Assembly: GCF_021341785.1 (NCBI RefSeq)
Contig: NZ_JAJTTF010000014.1
Location: 62,001 to 126,000 of the forward strand
Source of the DNA: Microbacterium sp. Au-Mic1
Lineage (GTDB): Bacteria > Actinomycetota > Actinomycetes > Actinomycetales > Microbacteriaceae
Length of the DNA stretch: 64,000 nt
Direction: 5' to 3'
Below are positions 8,103 to 16,248 of this stretch, one piece after another. The notes under the pieces were generated by a model. It was not told the origin of the DNA, did not search any database, and saw nothing but the letters and a program-made list of their open reading frames with translations. The first letter of the stretch is position 1. Each line of letters opens with the position of its first letter. Both the position numbers and the translations under genes were made by a program.

Positions 8103-9203
8103 TCACAGGCGCGGGTCGATGACGGCCTTGACCTCATCGAGGTGGTGCATGTTCGCGATCTTCTTGGAGGCCTGGGCGAGTCCGACGGGGGCGCTGAACA
8201 GCTCGTCCCACGGGTAGCGGTCGGAGAAGGCCTGGAAGAAGTCGATCGAGCGGGCGTAGTCGGCGATGTCGCCGTTGAGCGAGCCGACCATGGTCAGCTC
8301 CTTGCCCATGAGGGCGCTCACGGGGAAGGCGTCTCCGACGGGACCGGTGGATCCGACGATCACGACGGTGCCGCGCGGGGCGGTCATGCCGACGGCGTCC
8401 GGCCCGACGCTCGGCGCGCCCGCGAAGTCGAACACGTGGTCGGCGCCGCGGCCGTCCGTGAGCTCCATCACCTGTGCCACGACGGGGCCTTCTCGGTAGT
8501 CCACGACCGCGTCCGCGCCGAACCGGGCGGCGAGCTCGAGCCGCGCCGCCGGGGCTCCGACCGTGATCACGCGCCCGGCGCCGGCGATCTTCGCCACCGC
8601 GGTCGCGAAGATGCCGAGGGCTCCGGCGCCCTGCACCACGACGGTGGATCCCGGGCGGATCCGCCCGCCGCGCTCGAACGCGCGCAGCACGGTCTTCGCC
8701 GCGCAGCCGGCCATCGAGGCCCAGGTGTCCTTCACCGCATCGGGCAGCAGCAGCTTCGCCGCCCCCGGCGTGACGTAGGCGTACTCGCTGAGGCCCGCGG
8801 TCGCGAACGGCGGCACGTCGGAGCGCTGCAGGAAGCCGTAGCCGCGGCGGGAGCAGTGCACGGGCTCTCGCAGCACGACGCAGCCGTAGCATTCGCCGCA
8901 GGTCGACTCGGACCACCCGATCCGGTCGCCGACGTGCAGCGGCCGGCCGAGGGCGTCGACGGTGCCGTCGCCGAGGGCGACGATCTCGCCGACCATCTCG
9001 TGGCCGAGCACCATCGGCAGCATGCCGGGGAAGGTCATCTTGCCCTCCCAGATCTCGATGTCGGTGCCGCACAGGGTCGACACCGCGATCCGCACCAGGG
9101 CGGCGCCGGGCGCGACCTCGGCCGGGAGCGGCAGATCCTGCAGGGTGAGGGGCTGGCCGTGCTCCGTGAGCACGGCCGCGCGGGTGGTGGTGGGGATGGT
9201 CAT
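8103..9203 (-). CDS. Zinc-dependent alcohol dehydrogenase (MDR family)
   Basis: 366 residues. Catalytic zinc ligands Cys45 (CGTD), His68 and Glu69 (GHEMVG) are present, as are four structural zinc cysteines at 102, 105, 108 and 117. The nucleotide-binding GAGALG is at 192-197. It oxidises an alcohol or polyol to a carbonyl with NAD(P). It lies second in the minus-strand operon that starts at the SDR gene (9975), just downstream of a TTCTAC-N4-ATAGAA operator-like site. With two reductases, an SDR and a sulfatase nearby it fits stepwise oxidation of a hydroxylated, sulfated or esterified substrate. Confidence 0.93.
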   Translation of the reverse strand: MTIPTTTRAAVLTEHGQPLTLQDLPLPAEVAPGAALVRIAVSTLCGTDIEIWEGKMTFPGMLPMVLGHEMVGEIVALGDGTVDALGRPLHVGDRIGWSESTCGECYGCVVLREPVHCSRRGYGFLQRSDVPPFATAGLSEYAYVTPGAAKLLLPDAVKDTWASMAGCAAKTVLRAFERGGRIRPGSTVVVQGAGALGIFATAVAKIAGAGRVITVGAPAARLELAARFGADAVVDYREGPVVAQVMELTDGRGADHVFDFAGAPSVGPDAVGMTAPRGTVVIVGSTGPVGDAFPVSALMGKELTMVGSLNGDIADYARSIDFFQAFSDRYPWDELFSAPVGLAQASKKIANMHHLDEVKAVIDPRL

Positions 9204-9255
9204 GCGGATCCTTCCGGGATCTGAAGGGGTGATCGGACCCTGGGCCGGGGCGGGG

Positions 9256-9975
9256 TCAGACGAGCAGCTGGCCGCCGTCGACGGGGACGGAGACGCCGGT
9301 GATGTGGCTCGCGGCGGGGCCGGCGAGGAAGACGACGAGCGGCGCGACCTGCTCGACCTCGGCGATCGCGCCGAGCGGGATCCGTGCCTCCCAGGCGGCG
9401 CGCGCCTCGGGGTCGGTCGCGAAGCCGGCGGTGAGCGGGGTGAGGATCGGGCCGGGCGCGACCGCGTTCACGCGGATCCGGCGTCCCGCCAGCTCGATCG
9501 CGGCGGTGCGGGTCATCGCGTCGACGGCGGCCTTGGTCATCTCGTAGTGCCCCATGCCGGGCGTGGGCTGGCGCCCGCCGATCGACGAGGTGTTCACGAT
9601 CGCGCCGCCGTCGGGCAGGCGCGGGGCGAACTCGCGGAGCATGAGGAACGTGCCGCGGATGTTCACGGCGACGGCGGCGTCGAAGACCTCGAGCGGGACC
9701 TGCTGCTGGGTGCCGCCGCCGAGCACGACGCCGGCGTTGTTGACGAGCACGTCGATGGTGCCGAGCGAGTCTCCCGCCGCGGCGACCGAGGCGGGATCGG
9801 AGATGTCGAGCGCGAGTGCGGTGGCGTCGAGCTCCGCGGCCACCGCGGCCGCGGCGTCGGCGTTCACGTCGCCGATGATCACCTCGTCTCCGGCCTCGCG
9901 GAAGGCGGCGGCGATGCCGCGGCCGAGCCCGGAGGCTCCTCCGGTGATGAGAATGCGGCGGGGGGAGATGGTCAT
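9256..9975 (-). CDS. Short-chain dehydrogenase/reductase
   Basis: 239 residues from the ATG at 9975 (MTISPRRILITGG) with GAGAGGACGTGAG before it; the longer frame to 9999 lacks a site. TGGASGLGRG is at 11-20, Asp36 after the second strand suggests NAD(H), NNAG at 79-82, and the catalytic Ser130/131, Tyr144 and Lys148 are in place (SIGGRQPTPGMGHYEMTK). First gene of the minus-strand operon SDR, alcohol dehydrogenase, reductase, two esterases, MFS. The operator-like palindrome at 10010-10025 lies 35 nt upstream. Confidence 0.92.
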   Translation of the reverse strand: MTISPRRILITGGASGLGRGIAAAFREAGDEVIIGDVNADAAAAVAAELDATALALDISDPASVAAAGDSLGTIDVLVNNAGVVLGGGTQQQVPLEVFDAAVAVNIRGTFLMLREFAPRLPDGGAIVNTSSIGGRQPTPGMGHYEMTKAAVDAMTRTAAIELAGRRIRVNAVAPGPILTPLTAGFATDPEARAAWEARIPLGAIAEVEQVAPLVVFLAGPAASHITGVSVPVDGGQLLV

Positions 9976-10009
9976 CTCACGTCCTCTCTGACGGGGCATC
10001 TCCGTTATA

Positions 10010-10025
10010 TTCTACAAGCATAGAA
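10010..10025. promoter_or_regulatory. TTCYAC-N4-GTAGAM operator, copy 1, in a divergent promoter region
   Basis: TTCTAC-AAGC-ATAGAA, one of four related palindromes in the window (others 13583, 20435, 23079). On the minus strand it falls between a TTGCGT -35 and a TATAAC -10 element (18 bp apart) ahead of the SDR operon. It also lies about 85 nt before the divergent reductase at 10110, so it may control both directions. The TetR gene at 18982 is the likely binder, by inference. Confidence 0.68.
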
Positions 10026-10051
10026 AAACGCAACCCGGGATCCCCCTGGTC

Positions 10052-10088
10052 GTTGAGCGAGGACGGCGAAGCCGCCCGAGACGAAACG
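10052..10088. repeat. 37-bp hairpin repeat, copy 1
   Basis: Starts GTTGAGCGAGGA and ends CCGAGACGAAACG, with a central CGGC-GAA-GCCG stem. A second copy at 20358-20394 has the same flanks and a stem changed to CGCC-GGA-GGCG, so pairing is preserved while sequence changes. Both lie in leader regions of island genes. Probably a dispersed genomic hairpin element. Confidence 0.7.
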
Positions 10089-10109
10089 CCCGCAGAGCAA
10101 GGAGTACTC

Positions 10110-11066
10110 ATGTCAGCGTCGACACTTCCGCACCGCGCCCTCGGCGGGCTCGCCGTCCCACCGCTCGCGCTGGGATCCTGGAACACCTGGGATCGGATGG
10201 ATCCCGACGACGCCGTGGCGATGATCCGCCGCGCCGTCGAACTCGACGCCGGGTTCTTCGACGTCGCGTACTACAACATGGGTCCGCACGCCGAGAACTC
10301 CCGCACCGACATCCTGTTCGGCGAGGCCCTGCGGGCGAGCGGGGTCGAGCGGAGCCGGATCGTGCTGTGCGGCAAGCTCTGGCTCTGGGACTGGCCGAAC
10401 CAGTCCTTCCGCGCCCAGCTCGTCGAGAGCCTGGAGCGCGCGGGCCTCGACCGCTTCGACACCCTCGTCGTCGGCGACTACTTGGACGCGCCCGACGTCG
10501 CCCGCATCGTCGCCGACGTGAACGAGCTCATCGCGGATGGCCTCGTCGGAGGCTGGGGGATCAACAACTGGCGGATCGGGCACACGAGGGCGGCCCTGGT
10601 CACCGCGGCCGACACGGGACTCGTCGGGCCGTCGTTCGCCCAGCTCAAGTACGGCATCGCCCGGCGCGCGATGGCGGAGGGTGCGTCCTACGGCCCGCTC
10701 TTCGCGGACGGGACGCTCGCGCTGCAGGCCTCGGACGTATTCGAGGGCGGAATCCTCGCGACCGGCCTCGCGCCGCAGCGCAAGATCGGCGCCGACGTGG
10801 GCGGCATCCGCGAGCGCATCCTCGCGCTGTACCCTGAGGTCGCCCGCATCGCCGACGACTTCGGGGTGACGCCCGCGGCACTCGGCATCGCGTTCTGCCT
10901 CACCCATCCGGCGGCGGCGAACGTGCTGTTCGGCGCCTCCCGGCTCGGGCAGCTCGAGCAGAATCACGCGGCGCTCGCGCTCGTCGCCGAGCGCGGGGCC
11001 GAGGTGCGCGAGGCGCTTGCCGGGCTGCAGGCCGACGTCGACGTGCGCGACGACGGAGCATGGTGA
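10110..11066 (+). CDS. Aldo/keto reductase family protein (second paralogue, canonical His missing)
   Basis: 318 residues from the ATG at 10110, with AAGGAG 8 nt before it. It is a paralogue of 7120-8088: both share GSWxTxDRMD near residue 22, QLKYxxxRR near 180 and ALQASDxxEGGxLA near 210. FFDVAYYNMGPH and VLCGKLWLWDW hold the Asp/Tyr and Lys positions, but the LHxxD region reads LVVGDYLDAPD, again without His. It is the first gene of a plus-strand unit with the sulfatase, and the stop TGA overlaps a possible ATG of the sulfatase frame. Confidence 0.88.
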   Translation: MSASTLPHRALGGLAVPPLALGSWNTWDRMDPDDAVAMIRRAVELDAGFFDVAYYNMGPHAENSRTDILFGEALRASGVERSRIVLCGKLWLWDWPNQSFRAQLVESLERAGLDRFDTLVVGDYLDAPDVARIVADVNELIADGLVGGWGINNWRIGHTRAALVTAADTGLVGPSFAQLKYGIARRAMAEGASYGPLFADGTLALQASDVFEGGILATGLAPQRKIGADVGGIRERILALYPEVARIADDFGVTPAALGIAFCLTHPAAANVLFGASRLGQLEQNHAALALVAERGAEVREALAGLQADVDVRDDGAW

Positions 11067-11137
11067 ACGCGGTGGCGGGCTCCGCACGCCACCGGGACGA
11101 GAACGAGAACGGGTCCGAGGGACGAGGAGCACGCAGC

Positions 11138-13465
11138 ATGGATGTTCAGGACGAGACGGCGCCCTCCTCCGCCTTCCGCGGGTTCGGGGGACGCGTGGGG
11201 GAGTTCACGTCGGAGTCGGAGCCGTGGTGGCCGCCGCAGCCGAGCGCGGCACCGGGGGCGCCGAATGTGATCGTGGTCCTCATCGACGATCTCGGCTTCA
11301 GCGACCTCGGCCCGTTCGGCGGCGAGATCGACACCCCGCACATCGATCGGCTGGCCGAGGAGGGGTGGACCTTCACGAACTACCGCACCGCGCCGCTGTG
11401 CTCACCCGCACGCGCCGCCCTGCTGACCGGGCTGAACCCGCACCGGGCCGGCTTCGGCCTCGTCGCCCACACGGACCCGGGCTATCCGGGGTTCTCGTGC
11501 ACGCTGCCCGAGGACGCCCCCACCCTCGCCGAGTCGCTGCGGGCCGGCGGGTACGCGACGTTCATGGTCGGCAAGTGGCATCTCACCGTCGACTCCCGGC
11601 TGCACGACGGTGCGGACCGGTCGTCGTGGCCGCTGCAGCGCGGCTTCGACCGCTACTTCGGATCGATGGACGGGTTCACCTCGCTGCACCACCCGCATCG
11701 ACTCGTGCAGGACAACTCCGTCGTGGACGTGCCGGAGTTCCCCGACGGGTACTTCCTCACCGACGACCTCACCGACCGCGCCATCGGGATGATCGATGAC
11801 CTGCGCGCGAACGACGCGGCCAAACCGTTCTTCCTCTACTTCGCGCATACGGCCGTGCACGGGCCGATCCAGGCCAAGGAGGCCGACATCGCGAAGTACC
11901 GCGGCCGCTACGAGGCCGGGTGGAACGCGCTGCGCGACGAGCGGTTCGCCCGGCAGCGCGAACGCGGCATCGTCGCGGGCGACGCGGCGCTGCCGCAGGG
12001 TGCACTCGCGGACGAGGCGCGCATCCCGCGCTGGGACGATCTCGACGACGCGGAGCGGGAGCTGTTCGCGCGATACATGGAGGTCTACGCCGCGGCCGTG
12101 GACGAGGTCGACCAGAGCCTGGGCCGGCTGCTCGCGCACCTCGAGGAGCGCGGTGAGCGCGAGAACACCATCGTCGTGGTCGCGAGCGACAACGGCGGCA
12201 CCGCGGAGGGCGGTCCGCGCGGGACCCGCAGCTACTTCGCCCAGTTCGGGAGGATGGGGCCGGATCCGGAGGGGTGGGTGCCCGACGAGCCGCGCGAGGT
12301 CGACCTGATCGGCGGTCCGCGGCTGTTCGCGCACTATCCCGCCGGCTGGGCGCGTGTCTCGAACACGCCGTTCCGCTCCTTCAAGGGATCGCTCTACGAG
12401 GGCGGGGTGCACGCCCCGCTCATCCTGTCCTGGCCCGCCGCGCCGGCGCGGATGGCGGCCGGGCTGCGCGACCAGTTCGTCTTCGTGTCGGACCTCGCCC
12501 CGACGATCCTCGACCTGACCGGGACTCCGCGGCTGGACCGCCGGCACGGGAAGGAGTCCGTGCCGAGCGACGGCCGCAGCGTCGTCGACCTGCTGAGCGA
12601 CCCGAGGGCGCCGGGGAGACCGGCCCAGTACTTCGAGTGCTTCGGCAGTCGCGCACTGATCGACGACGGCTGGAAGGCGATCTCCACGACGCCGCCGACC
12701 CGGGAGCAGGGCGCGGCCGGCGGGGCCTGGGAGCTCTACCGCCTCGCGGAGGACCCGACCGAGACGCGCGACCTCGCGGCGGAGCACGGGGAGCGCGCTG
12801 CACTGCTCGCCGAGCGCTGGCGCGAGGAGGCGTGGGCGAACGCGGTCTTCCCGCTCGACGACGACGGATCCCTGCACCGGATCCGGCCCGCGACCGAGCG
12901 CCCGCTGGGTGATCCCGTCACGCTCTCGCCCTACCGGCCTCCGCTCGAGCGCTACCGCTCGGCCGCCCTGACGGTGCTGAGGTCCTTCGAGGTGCGCATC
13001 GACGTGCGCACCACGGGCGACTCCGCCGGCGTGCTCCTCGCGCACGGCGACCAGGGCGGTGGATACCTCGTCGCGATCGACGACGGCGCGCCGCTCGTGT
13101 CCTACAACGCCTACGGGCGCATGCATCGCGCCCGCGGCGCGGCGCTCGCGCCGGGCGCGCATCGCCTCGTGCTGAGGATGGCGGAGCAGGACGATCTGCG
13201 CTGGAGCGTCGAGCTCGAGGTCGACGGCGCGGCCGGCCTGCGGATCCCGTCGGTGCCGATGCTGCTGGGAATGGCACCCTTCACGGGGATCAGCGTGGGA
13301 TACGACTACGGCGGTCCCGTCGATTGGGAGCTGTACGAGAAGCATCGCAGCTACCGGTTCGACGGGCCCGAGCTCGCCGTCCACTACCTGCCCGGCGCGC
13401 GTTCGGCCCACGACGTCACGGAGCTGCGCGAGATCGACCGCGAGGTCGCGCGGGTCGCGGACTGA
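11138..13465 (+). CDS. Type I sulfatase (AtsA-like arylsulfatase)
   Basis: 775 residues from the ATG at 11138 (site ACGAGGAG); an in-frame ATG at 11060 overlapping the previous gene is possible. The sulfatase signature CSPAR at 88-92 holds the Cys that is converted to formylglycine, Asp50 and Asp51 bind calcium, and KWHLT, SDNGGTAEG and FKGSLYEGGVHAPL are further active-site segments. A C-terminal region of about 230 residues follows, as in mycobacterial AtsA. No signal peptide is evident, so it should act in the cytoplasm after uptake. Maturation needs a formylglycine-generating enzyme, which is not in this window. It releases sulfate from an organic sulfate ester. Confidence 0.94.
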   Translation: MDVQDETAPSSAFRGFGGRVGEFTSESEPWWPPQPSAAPGAPNVIVVLIDDLGFSDLGPFGGEIDTPHIDRLAEEGWTFTNYRTAPLCSPARAALLTGLNPHRAGFGLVAHTDPGYPGFSCTLPEDAPTLAESLRAGGYATFMVGKWHLTVDSRLHDGADRSSWPLQRGFDRYFGSMDGFTSLHHPHRLVQDNSVVDVPEFPDGYFLTDDLTDRAIGMIDDLRANDAAKPFFLYFAHTAVHGPIQAKEADIAKYRGRYEAGWNALRDERFARQRERGIVAGDAALPQGALADEARIPRWDDLDDAERELFARYMEVYAAAVDEVDQSLGRLLAHLEERGERENTIVVVASDNGGTAEGGPRGTRSYFAQFGRMGPDPEGWVPDEPREVDLIGGPRLFAHYPAGWARVSNTPFRSFKGSLYEGGVHAPLILSWPAAPARMAAGLRDQFVFVSDLAPTILDLTGTPRLDRRHGKESVPSDGRSVVDLLSDPRAPGRPAQYFECFGSRALIDDGWKAISTTPPTREQGAAGGAWELYRLAEDPTETRDLAAEHGERAALLAERWREEAWANAVFPLDDDGSLHRIRPATERPLGDPVTLSPYRPPLERYRSAALTVLRSFEVRIDVRTTGDSAGVLLAHGDQGGGYLVAIDDGAPLVSYNAYGRMHRARGAALAPGAHRLVLRMAEQDDLRWSVELEVDGAAGLRIPSVPMLLGMAPFTGISVGYDYGGPVDWELYEKHRSYRFDGPELAVHYLPGARSAHDVTELREIDREVARVAD

Positions 13466-13571
13466 GCGCGATTCGCCTGCGTCCGAGCCGCACGAGCGAC
13501 AGCTCTGCGCGCTCGGACAAGGGTGATTCGCGCAGGGTCATGGATTCGGTCCGTCCCGTGAGAAGAACCGC

Positions 13572-13599
13572 TTGCGTTCTTTTTCCACACATGTAGACT
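13572..13599 (+). promoter_or_regulatory. Promoter of the ABC importer operon with embedded operator, copy 2
   Basis: -35 TTGCGT (13572-13577) and -10 TAGACT (13594-13599) are separated by 16 bp. The palindrome TTCCAC-ACAT-GTAGAC (13583-13598) covers the spacer and the -10, an ideal place for a repressor. The ATG of the substrate-binding protein is about 100 nt downstream, after a leader with no gene. Confidence 0.68.
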
Positions 13600-13702
13600 A
13601 AACGCAACGACACATCGGAGTGACGTCGGTATGGCTCCCCGGAGCGCGGCCGAAGGCCCTTCGAACCCTTCTTCACCTCAACCCGCACCGAGAGAAGGAA
13701 CC

Positions 13703-15241
13703 ATGAAACGAGTGCCCCTCGCGATCGCCGCGGCCGTGGCCGCGGTCCTCGCCCTCACCAGCTGCTCCGGCGGCGGAGGCGCCACGACGCAGACGAGCGA
13801 CGCCGCCGCTGTCGCGAACGCCCCCGACGACCTCAACATCGGCAACTTCCTGGACGTCACGTCCTGGGATCCGGCCCTGGCCGACATCGGCTTCGACGGG
13901 CCGTACCTGTCCGCGGTCTACGACGCCCTGGTCGCCCTCGACAAGGACGGCAAGCCGGTCCCCGCCCTCGCGGAGAAGTGGGAGGTGGCCTCCGACGACC
14001 TCAGCATCACCCTGACCCTGCACAAGGGCGGGACCTTCAGCGACGGCACCCCGGTCGACGCCGACGCGGTCGTGAAGAGCCTCGACTACCTCAAGGCGGG
14101 CGCCCGTTCCGGCGAGGCCTACACGAACGTGTCGTCCTTCGAGGCGGTGGACGACCACACGGTCAAGATCAACCTCACGCAGCGCGACGACACGATCCTC
14201 TACTTCATGGGACTCGGCCGCAGCTACGTGATGTCGCCCAAGGCGATCGCCGCGGGCACGCTCGGCAAGCAGCCGGTCGGCTCCGGCCCCTACACGCTGG
14301 ACGGCGCGAAGAGCGTCGCCGGATCCGAGTACCACTTCACGAAGGTCCCCGGCTACTGGGACGCGAAGGCGTACTCGTTCAAGAACCTCGCGATCTTCCC
14401 GATCATGGACGCCACGGCGCGCCAGAACGCCATGCTCAGCGGCCAGATCAACGTGCAGTACGGCGACATCACGAACAAGGACGCGGCCCAGCAGCAGGGC
14501 TGGAACACGGTCTCGCGGGTCTCCGGCTGGGCCGGTCTCGTCATCACCGATCACACCGGCGCGAAGAACAAGGCGCTCGGCGACCTCAAGGTCCGTCAGG
14601 CGCTGAACTACGCCTTCGACGGCGCCGCGATCCTCAAGGCCGTCGGCAGCGGCGCCGGCGCCGCGACGAACCAGGTGTTCCCGGACGGCGGCTCGATCAA
14701 CGACCCTTCGCTCAACAAGCAGTACGCGTACAACGTGGACAAGGCGAAGCAGCTCCTCACCGAGGCCGGCTACCCGAACGGGTTCGACATCTCGATGCCG
14801 ATGTCGCCGGTGTTCGAGCAGTGGAAGCCCGCCGCGGACCAGGCGCTGACCGCGATCGGCGTCAAGGTCACCTGGGACAACATGCAGATGCCCGACTACC
14901 AGCTGAACGCGCCGAACTACCCGATGTTCATCTCGTTCCTCGCGATGGACGGCAACGAGGTGGCGACGGTGGCCCGGCAGGTCACCTCCAAGCAGTGGTT
15001 CAACCCGGCACCCGACTACGCGAGCAACGCGGTCCTCGCGCCGCTCGTGAAGAAGGTCCAGGAGACCAAGGGCGCCGACCAGACGGCGGCGATCAAGGAC
15101 CTGAACAAGGCCCTGGTCGACCAGGCCTGGTGGTCGGTCTGGTACCAGGCGGACAACACCTACTACTCGGTGTCCGGCATCAAGGTCCAGCCCGTCATCG
15201 GCATGATGTTCCCGACGCTGCGCTACATCACCAAGGGCTGA
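13703..15241 (+). CDS. ABC transporter substrate-binding lipoprotein, family 5 (peptide/nickel type)
   Basis: 512 residues from the ATG at 13703 (site GAGAAGGAACC). A lipoprotein signal peptide ends at LTSC, so Cys21 is lipidated. The mature part has the family 5 layout: GTFSDGTPVDADAVVKSLDY near 115 and KVRQALNYAFDGAAI near 300. It captures the substrate outside the membrane for the permeases encoded next. Family 5 proteins bind peptides but also many other compounds such as glycosides and opines; the surrounding catabolic genes suggest a non-peptide substrate here. Confidence 0.95.
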   Translation: MKRVPLAIAAAVAAVLALTSCSGGGGATTQTSDAAAVANAPDDLNIGNFLDVTSWDPALADIGFDGPYLSAVYDALVALDKDGKPVPALAEKWEVASDDLSITLTLHKGGTFSDGTPVDADAVVKSLDYLKAGARSGEAYTNVSSFEAVDDHTVKINLTQRDDTILYFMGLGRSYVMSPKAIAAGTLGKQPVGSGPYTLDGAKSVAGSEYHFTKVPGYWDAKAYSFKNLAIFPIMDATARQNAMLSGQINVQYGDITNKDAAQQQGWNTVSRVSGWAGLVITDHTGAKNKALGDLKVRQALNYAFDGAAILKAVGSGAGAATNQVFPDGGSINDPSLNKQYAYNVDKAKQLLTEAGYPNGFDISMPMSPVFEQWKPAADQALTAIGVKVTWDNMQMPDYQLNAPNYPMFISFLAMDGNEVATVARQVTSKQWFNPAPDYASNAVLAPLVKKVQETKGADQTAAIKDLNKALVDQAWWSVWYQADNTYYSVSGIKVQPVIGMMFPTLRYITKG

Positions 15242-15247
15242 CGCCCC

Positions 15248-15278
15248 GGGGGCCCGACCCGTCGTAGGTCGGGCCCCC
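15248..15278 (+). terminator. Hairpin between binding-protein and permease genes
   Basis: GGGGGCCCGACC (15248-15259) and GGTCGGGCCCCC (15267-15278) form a perfect 12-bp stem with a 7-nt loop, followed by GTTCCTCC. Such a hairpin after the binding-protein gene usually gives partial termination or mRNA protection, so the binding protein is made in excess over the membrane parts. Confidence 0.8.
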
Positions 15279-15306
15279 GTTCCTCCTCACCCCCCGAGAG
15301 GTCCTC

Positions 15307-16248
15307 ATGCTCCTGTTCACCGCGAAGCGGCTGCTGTCCGGCATCGTGCTGCTCGTGGTCGTCTCCGTCGCGACGTTCTTCCTCGCGCACCTGGCGATCA
15401 AGGATCCGACCGCTGCGCTTCTGGGCACCACCGCGAGCCCCGCGCAGCAGGCCGCGCTGGCGACGAAGATCGGCATCGACCGTCCGCTGCTGGTGCAGTT
15501 CTGGGACTGGTTCTCGCACCTCGTCACCGGCGACTTCGGATCCTCCTGGCGCAACTTCCAGCCCGTGGGCGCCCAGCTCGCCATCAAGGTCCCGGTGACC
15601 CTCTCCGTCGTCACCTTCGCGACGCTCATCACGGCGGTGCTCGGCATCGCCTTCGGCATGATCACGGGTCTGCGCCCCGGGACCTGGTTCGACCGGATCC
15701 TCAAGGGCGTGTCCGTCGTCCTGTTCGCCCTCCCCGGCTTCTGGGTGAGCCTCGTCCTCGTGATGTGGTTCGCGGTGCAGCTGAAGTGGTTCCCCGCGGT
15801 CGGCTACGTGCAGCCGTCGCAGTCCGTCGACGGATGGATCCGCTCGCTCACGCTCCCCGCGATCTCGCTCGCGCTCGGCGGCGTGGTCGCCGTTTCGGAG
15901 CAGCTGCGCAACGCCGTGATCGCGCAGAGCCGTCAGGACTGGGTGCGCACCCTGCGCAGTCGCGGTCTGTCGCCGGCCAGGGTGAACCTGCACATCCTCC
16001 GCAACGCCTCGCCGGCAGCGCTCACCGTCATCGCCCTCATGTTCGTCGGCCTGCTCAGCGGCGCCATCGTGGTGGAGCAGATCTTCAGCCTCCCCGGCAT
16101 CGGCATGCTGACCAACCAGTCCTCTCAGAACGGCGACATCCCGATGCTCCTCGGCATCACGGTGGTGTCGATCGTCTTCGTCGTGATCATCAACCTCCTG
16201 CTCGACCTCGTGCTCGGCTGGATCAACCCGAAGGTGCGCGTCGCATGA
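15307..16248 (+). CDS. ABC transporter permease (DppB type)
   Basis: 313 residues, six membrane segments, with the BPD permease EAA-like loop in RSRGLSPARVNLHILRNASPAAL (about 218-240). The first segment (RLLSGIVLLVVVSVATFFL) and the extracellular loop before GDFGSSW are typical of DppB/GsiC proteins. The stop overlaps the ATG of the next gene (ATGA). It forms the membrane channel with the permease half of the next protein. Confidence 0.94.
   Translation: MLLFTAKRLLSGIVLLVVVSVATFFLAHLAIKDPTAALLGTTASPAQQAALATKIGIDRPLLVQFWDWFSHLVTGDFGSSWRNFQPVGAQLAIKVPVTLSVVTFATLITAVLGIAFGMITGLRPGTWFDRILKGVSVVLFALPGFWVSLVLVMWFAVQLKWFPAVGYVQPSQSVDGWIRSLTLPAISLALGGVVAVSEQLRNAVIAQSRQDWVRTLRSRGLSPARVNLHILRNASPAALTVIALMFVGLLSGAIVVEQIFSLPGIGMLTNQSSQNGDIPMLLGITVVSIVFVVIINLLLDLVLGWINPKVRVA

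Noticed and set aside
6071..8137. A single 688-residue protein ending in the esterase
   Set aside because: The upstream 358 codons overlap the reductase gene in another frame and lack any pattern; the esterase begins at 7063 with its own ribosome site.
11402..13411. 669-codon minus-strand open frame antisense to the sulfatase
   Set aside because: The sulfatase has complete active-site motifs; the antisense frame is Arg/Val/His-rich without recognisable domains.
13484..13518. Terminator after the sulfatase gene
   Set aside because: TCCGAGC/GCTCGGA can pair, but the stem is only 7 bp with a long loop; too weak to list.
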